From JAOADN01 sp049323795 (GTDB lineage Bacteria; Pseudomonadota; Alphaproteobacteria; Rhodobacterales; Rhodobacteraceae), in contig JBMOOH010000026.1 of assembly GCA_049323795.1 (NCBI GenBank), positions 78,316 to 142,315 on the forward strand: a stretch of 64,000 nt of DNA, given 5' to 3'. Shown one piece after another: positions 63,331 to 64,000 of this stretch. A program made the position numbers and the translations under genes. The notes under the pieces are model-generated. The model was not told where the DNA came from. It did not search any database and saw only the letters and a program-made list of their open reading frames with translations. Positions within the stretch are counted from its first letter, which is position 1. Each line of letters opens with the position of its first letter.

Positions 63331-63365
63331 CGGGATAATTCAACTTCTCATGAAGGGTTCAACCA

Positions 63366-63710
63366 TTGCACCGCAGCCGCGCCCTCGATGCCTTCGCGGC
63401 GCTCTCGCATGGCGCCCGGCTCGACCTTCTGCGCGCGCTCGTCGGCGTGGGCCCGGAGGGGCTTTCCGCAGGCGAGATCGCGCGCCGCATGGGGATGTCC
63501 GCCTCGCGCCTGTCGTTCCATCTCGCTTCGCTCGAACAGGCCGCGCTGGTCCGGTCGCGCCGTCGCGGCCGGTCGGTCTTCTACGCCGCCGACCACGCCG
63601 GCATCGAGGGCGTCATCGGCTATCTGATGCACGACTGCTGTGCGCATCGCGGGCCGGACGGCCCCGCGCCCGCCGGCACGGCCGAGGATCACGAACTGGC
63701 AGGTGGCTGA
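63366..63710 (+). CDS. ArsR-family regulator
   Basis: This 114-residue winged-helix protein has FAALSHGARLDLLRALVGVG, the recognition helix MSASRLSFHLASLEQAALV, and the wing RSRRRGRSVFYAAD. A C-terminal HDCCAHRG cluster (adjacent Cys pair flanked by His) may bind metal or metalloid. The start is TTG 63366, with AAGGG about 9 bases upstream and an in-frame stop just before. Divergent orientation suggests it controls the Atm1-type exporter. Confidence 0.85.
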   Translation: MHRSRALDAFAALSHGARLDLLRALVGVGPEGLSAGEIARRMGMSASRLSFHLASLEQAALVRSRRRGRSVFYAADHAGIEGVIGYLMHDCCAHRGPDGPAPAGTAEDHELAGG

Positions 63711-63729
63711 GCCCCCCCCCCCGCGGGGT

Positions 63730-64000
63730 TCAGTCCGCCCCGGCGGGAACGGTGAAGATCTGGCCCGGATAGATCAGGTCCGGATCCCGGATCTGGTCCT
63801 TGTTGGCTTCGAAGACACGCACGTAGAGGATGCCGGCGCCGTAGTTCTCGCGCGCGATCCGCCAGAGGGTGAAGCCCGGCTGGACGGTCACGATCGTCGC
63901 CTTCGCCGGAGCCGGCGCCGGGGCGGGTGCAGGGGCGGGTGCAGGGGCGGGTGCCGCGGCGGCGGCCGTCGCCTCGGCCTCGGGGGCTGCCTTGAGGGCG
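63730..64000 (-). CDS. LysM-domain protein, partial
   Basis: The right edge cuts this minus-strand gene; 90 codons of its C-terminal end are visible. They encode an Ala/Pro repeat linker (alternating PA) and one LysM peptidoglycan-binding domain: VTVQPGFTLWRIARENYG, then NKDQIRDPDLIYPGQIFTVP. It ends GAD. In Rhodobacterales such C-terminal LysM domains occur on large periplasmic wall-binding proteins. Confidence 0.85.
   Translation of the reverse strand, partial: ALKAAPEAEATAAAAAPAPAPAPAPAPAPAPAKATIVTVQPGFTLWRIARENYGAGILYVRVFEANKDQIRDPDLIYPGQIFTVPAGAD

Noticed and set aside
63711..63729. Terminator from the C-run between arsR and the LysM gene
   Set aside because: CCCC/GGGG pairing is too short and there is no T-run on either side.

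Overview
The window looks like chromosomal DNA of a high-GC marine alphaproteobacterium of the order Rhodobacterales (Roseobacter/Rhodobacter group). Evidence is the Rhodobacter-type gene transfer agent (GTA) cluster, a DMSP lyase DddP with every known catalytic and metal residue, CtrA-type boxes (TTAA-N7-TTAA), and the local gene orders fabD-fabG-acpP..fabF-mltG, yajC-secD-secF..ccmABCDG and yfgM-bamB-der. The species cannot be fixed from the sequence. I see no integrase, insertion sequence, rRNA or CRISPR array. The long antisense ORFs are shadows of GC-rich genes.

Layout: 1-14448 (minus) is a GTA structural cluster with all expected genes intact: small and large terminase, portal, protease, capsid, head-tail connectors, tail tube, chaperones, tape measure, baseplate hub, peptidase, host-specificity protein, then a DUF2793 gene that runs off the window. 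It has a sigma70-like promoter and a perfect CtrA box upstream. 14635-20828 (minus) is the fatty-acid cluster (fabD, fabG, acpP, fabF) with mltG and an arginase-family gene between acpP and fabF. 20976-23170 (plus) is a cytochrome b561 and the rpsF-rpsR-rplI operon. 23171-25107 holds an EamA transporter flanked by two decayed gene remnants. 25108-29027 holds tig, a tRNA-Leu, a Hint-domain protein and a fused NAD(P)HX repair enzyme that carries dispersed palindromic repeats inside its reading frame. 29223-31039 is glnB-glnA.

31463-40041 is a mixed accessory/housekeeping stretch: an unknown protein, dddP, a three-cluster CDGSH protein, DUF6314, a small secreted protein, purB, an orphan fliG-like gene with a CtrA-like site, a lauroyltransferase-like enzyme and DUF1223. 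40256-43006 is acnA behind two operator-like palindromes. 43045-43434 is an AT-richer gap that could encode a small RNA. 43435-50032 (minus) runs yajC-secD-secF-Mth938-ccmA-B-C-D-G plus a small protein. 50159-55252 (plus) holds a trypsin-like protease, serS with an unusual arm segment, a hydrolase and a FkbM methyltransferase-glycosyltransferase fusion. 55269-63255 (minus) holds der, bamB, yfgM, a ParB-like gene overlapping a SulP transporter, and an Atm1-type ABC exporter divergent from an ArsR regulator. A LysM protein runs off the right edge.

Most of the window is ordinary core genome. The features most worth following are the CtrA box at the GTA promoter, the in-frame repeat insertions in the NAD(P)HX repair gene, the orphan fliG with its CtrA-like box, the candidate small RNA near 43.2 kb and the ParB-SulP overlap.
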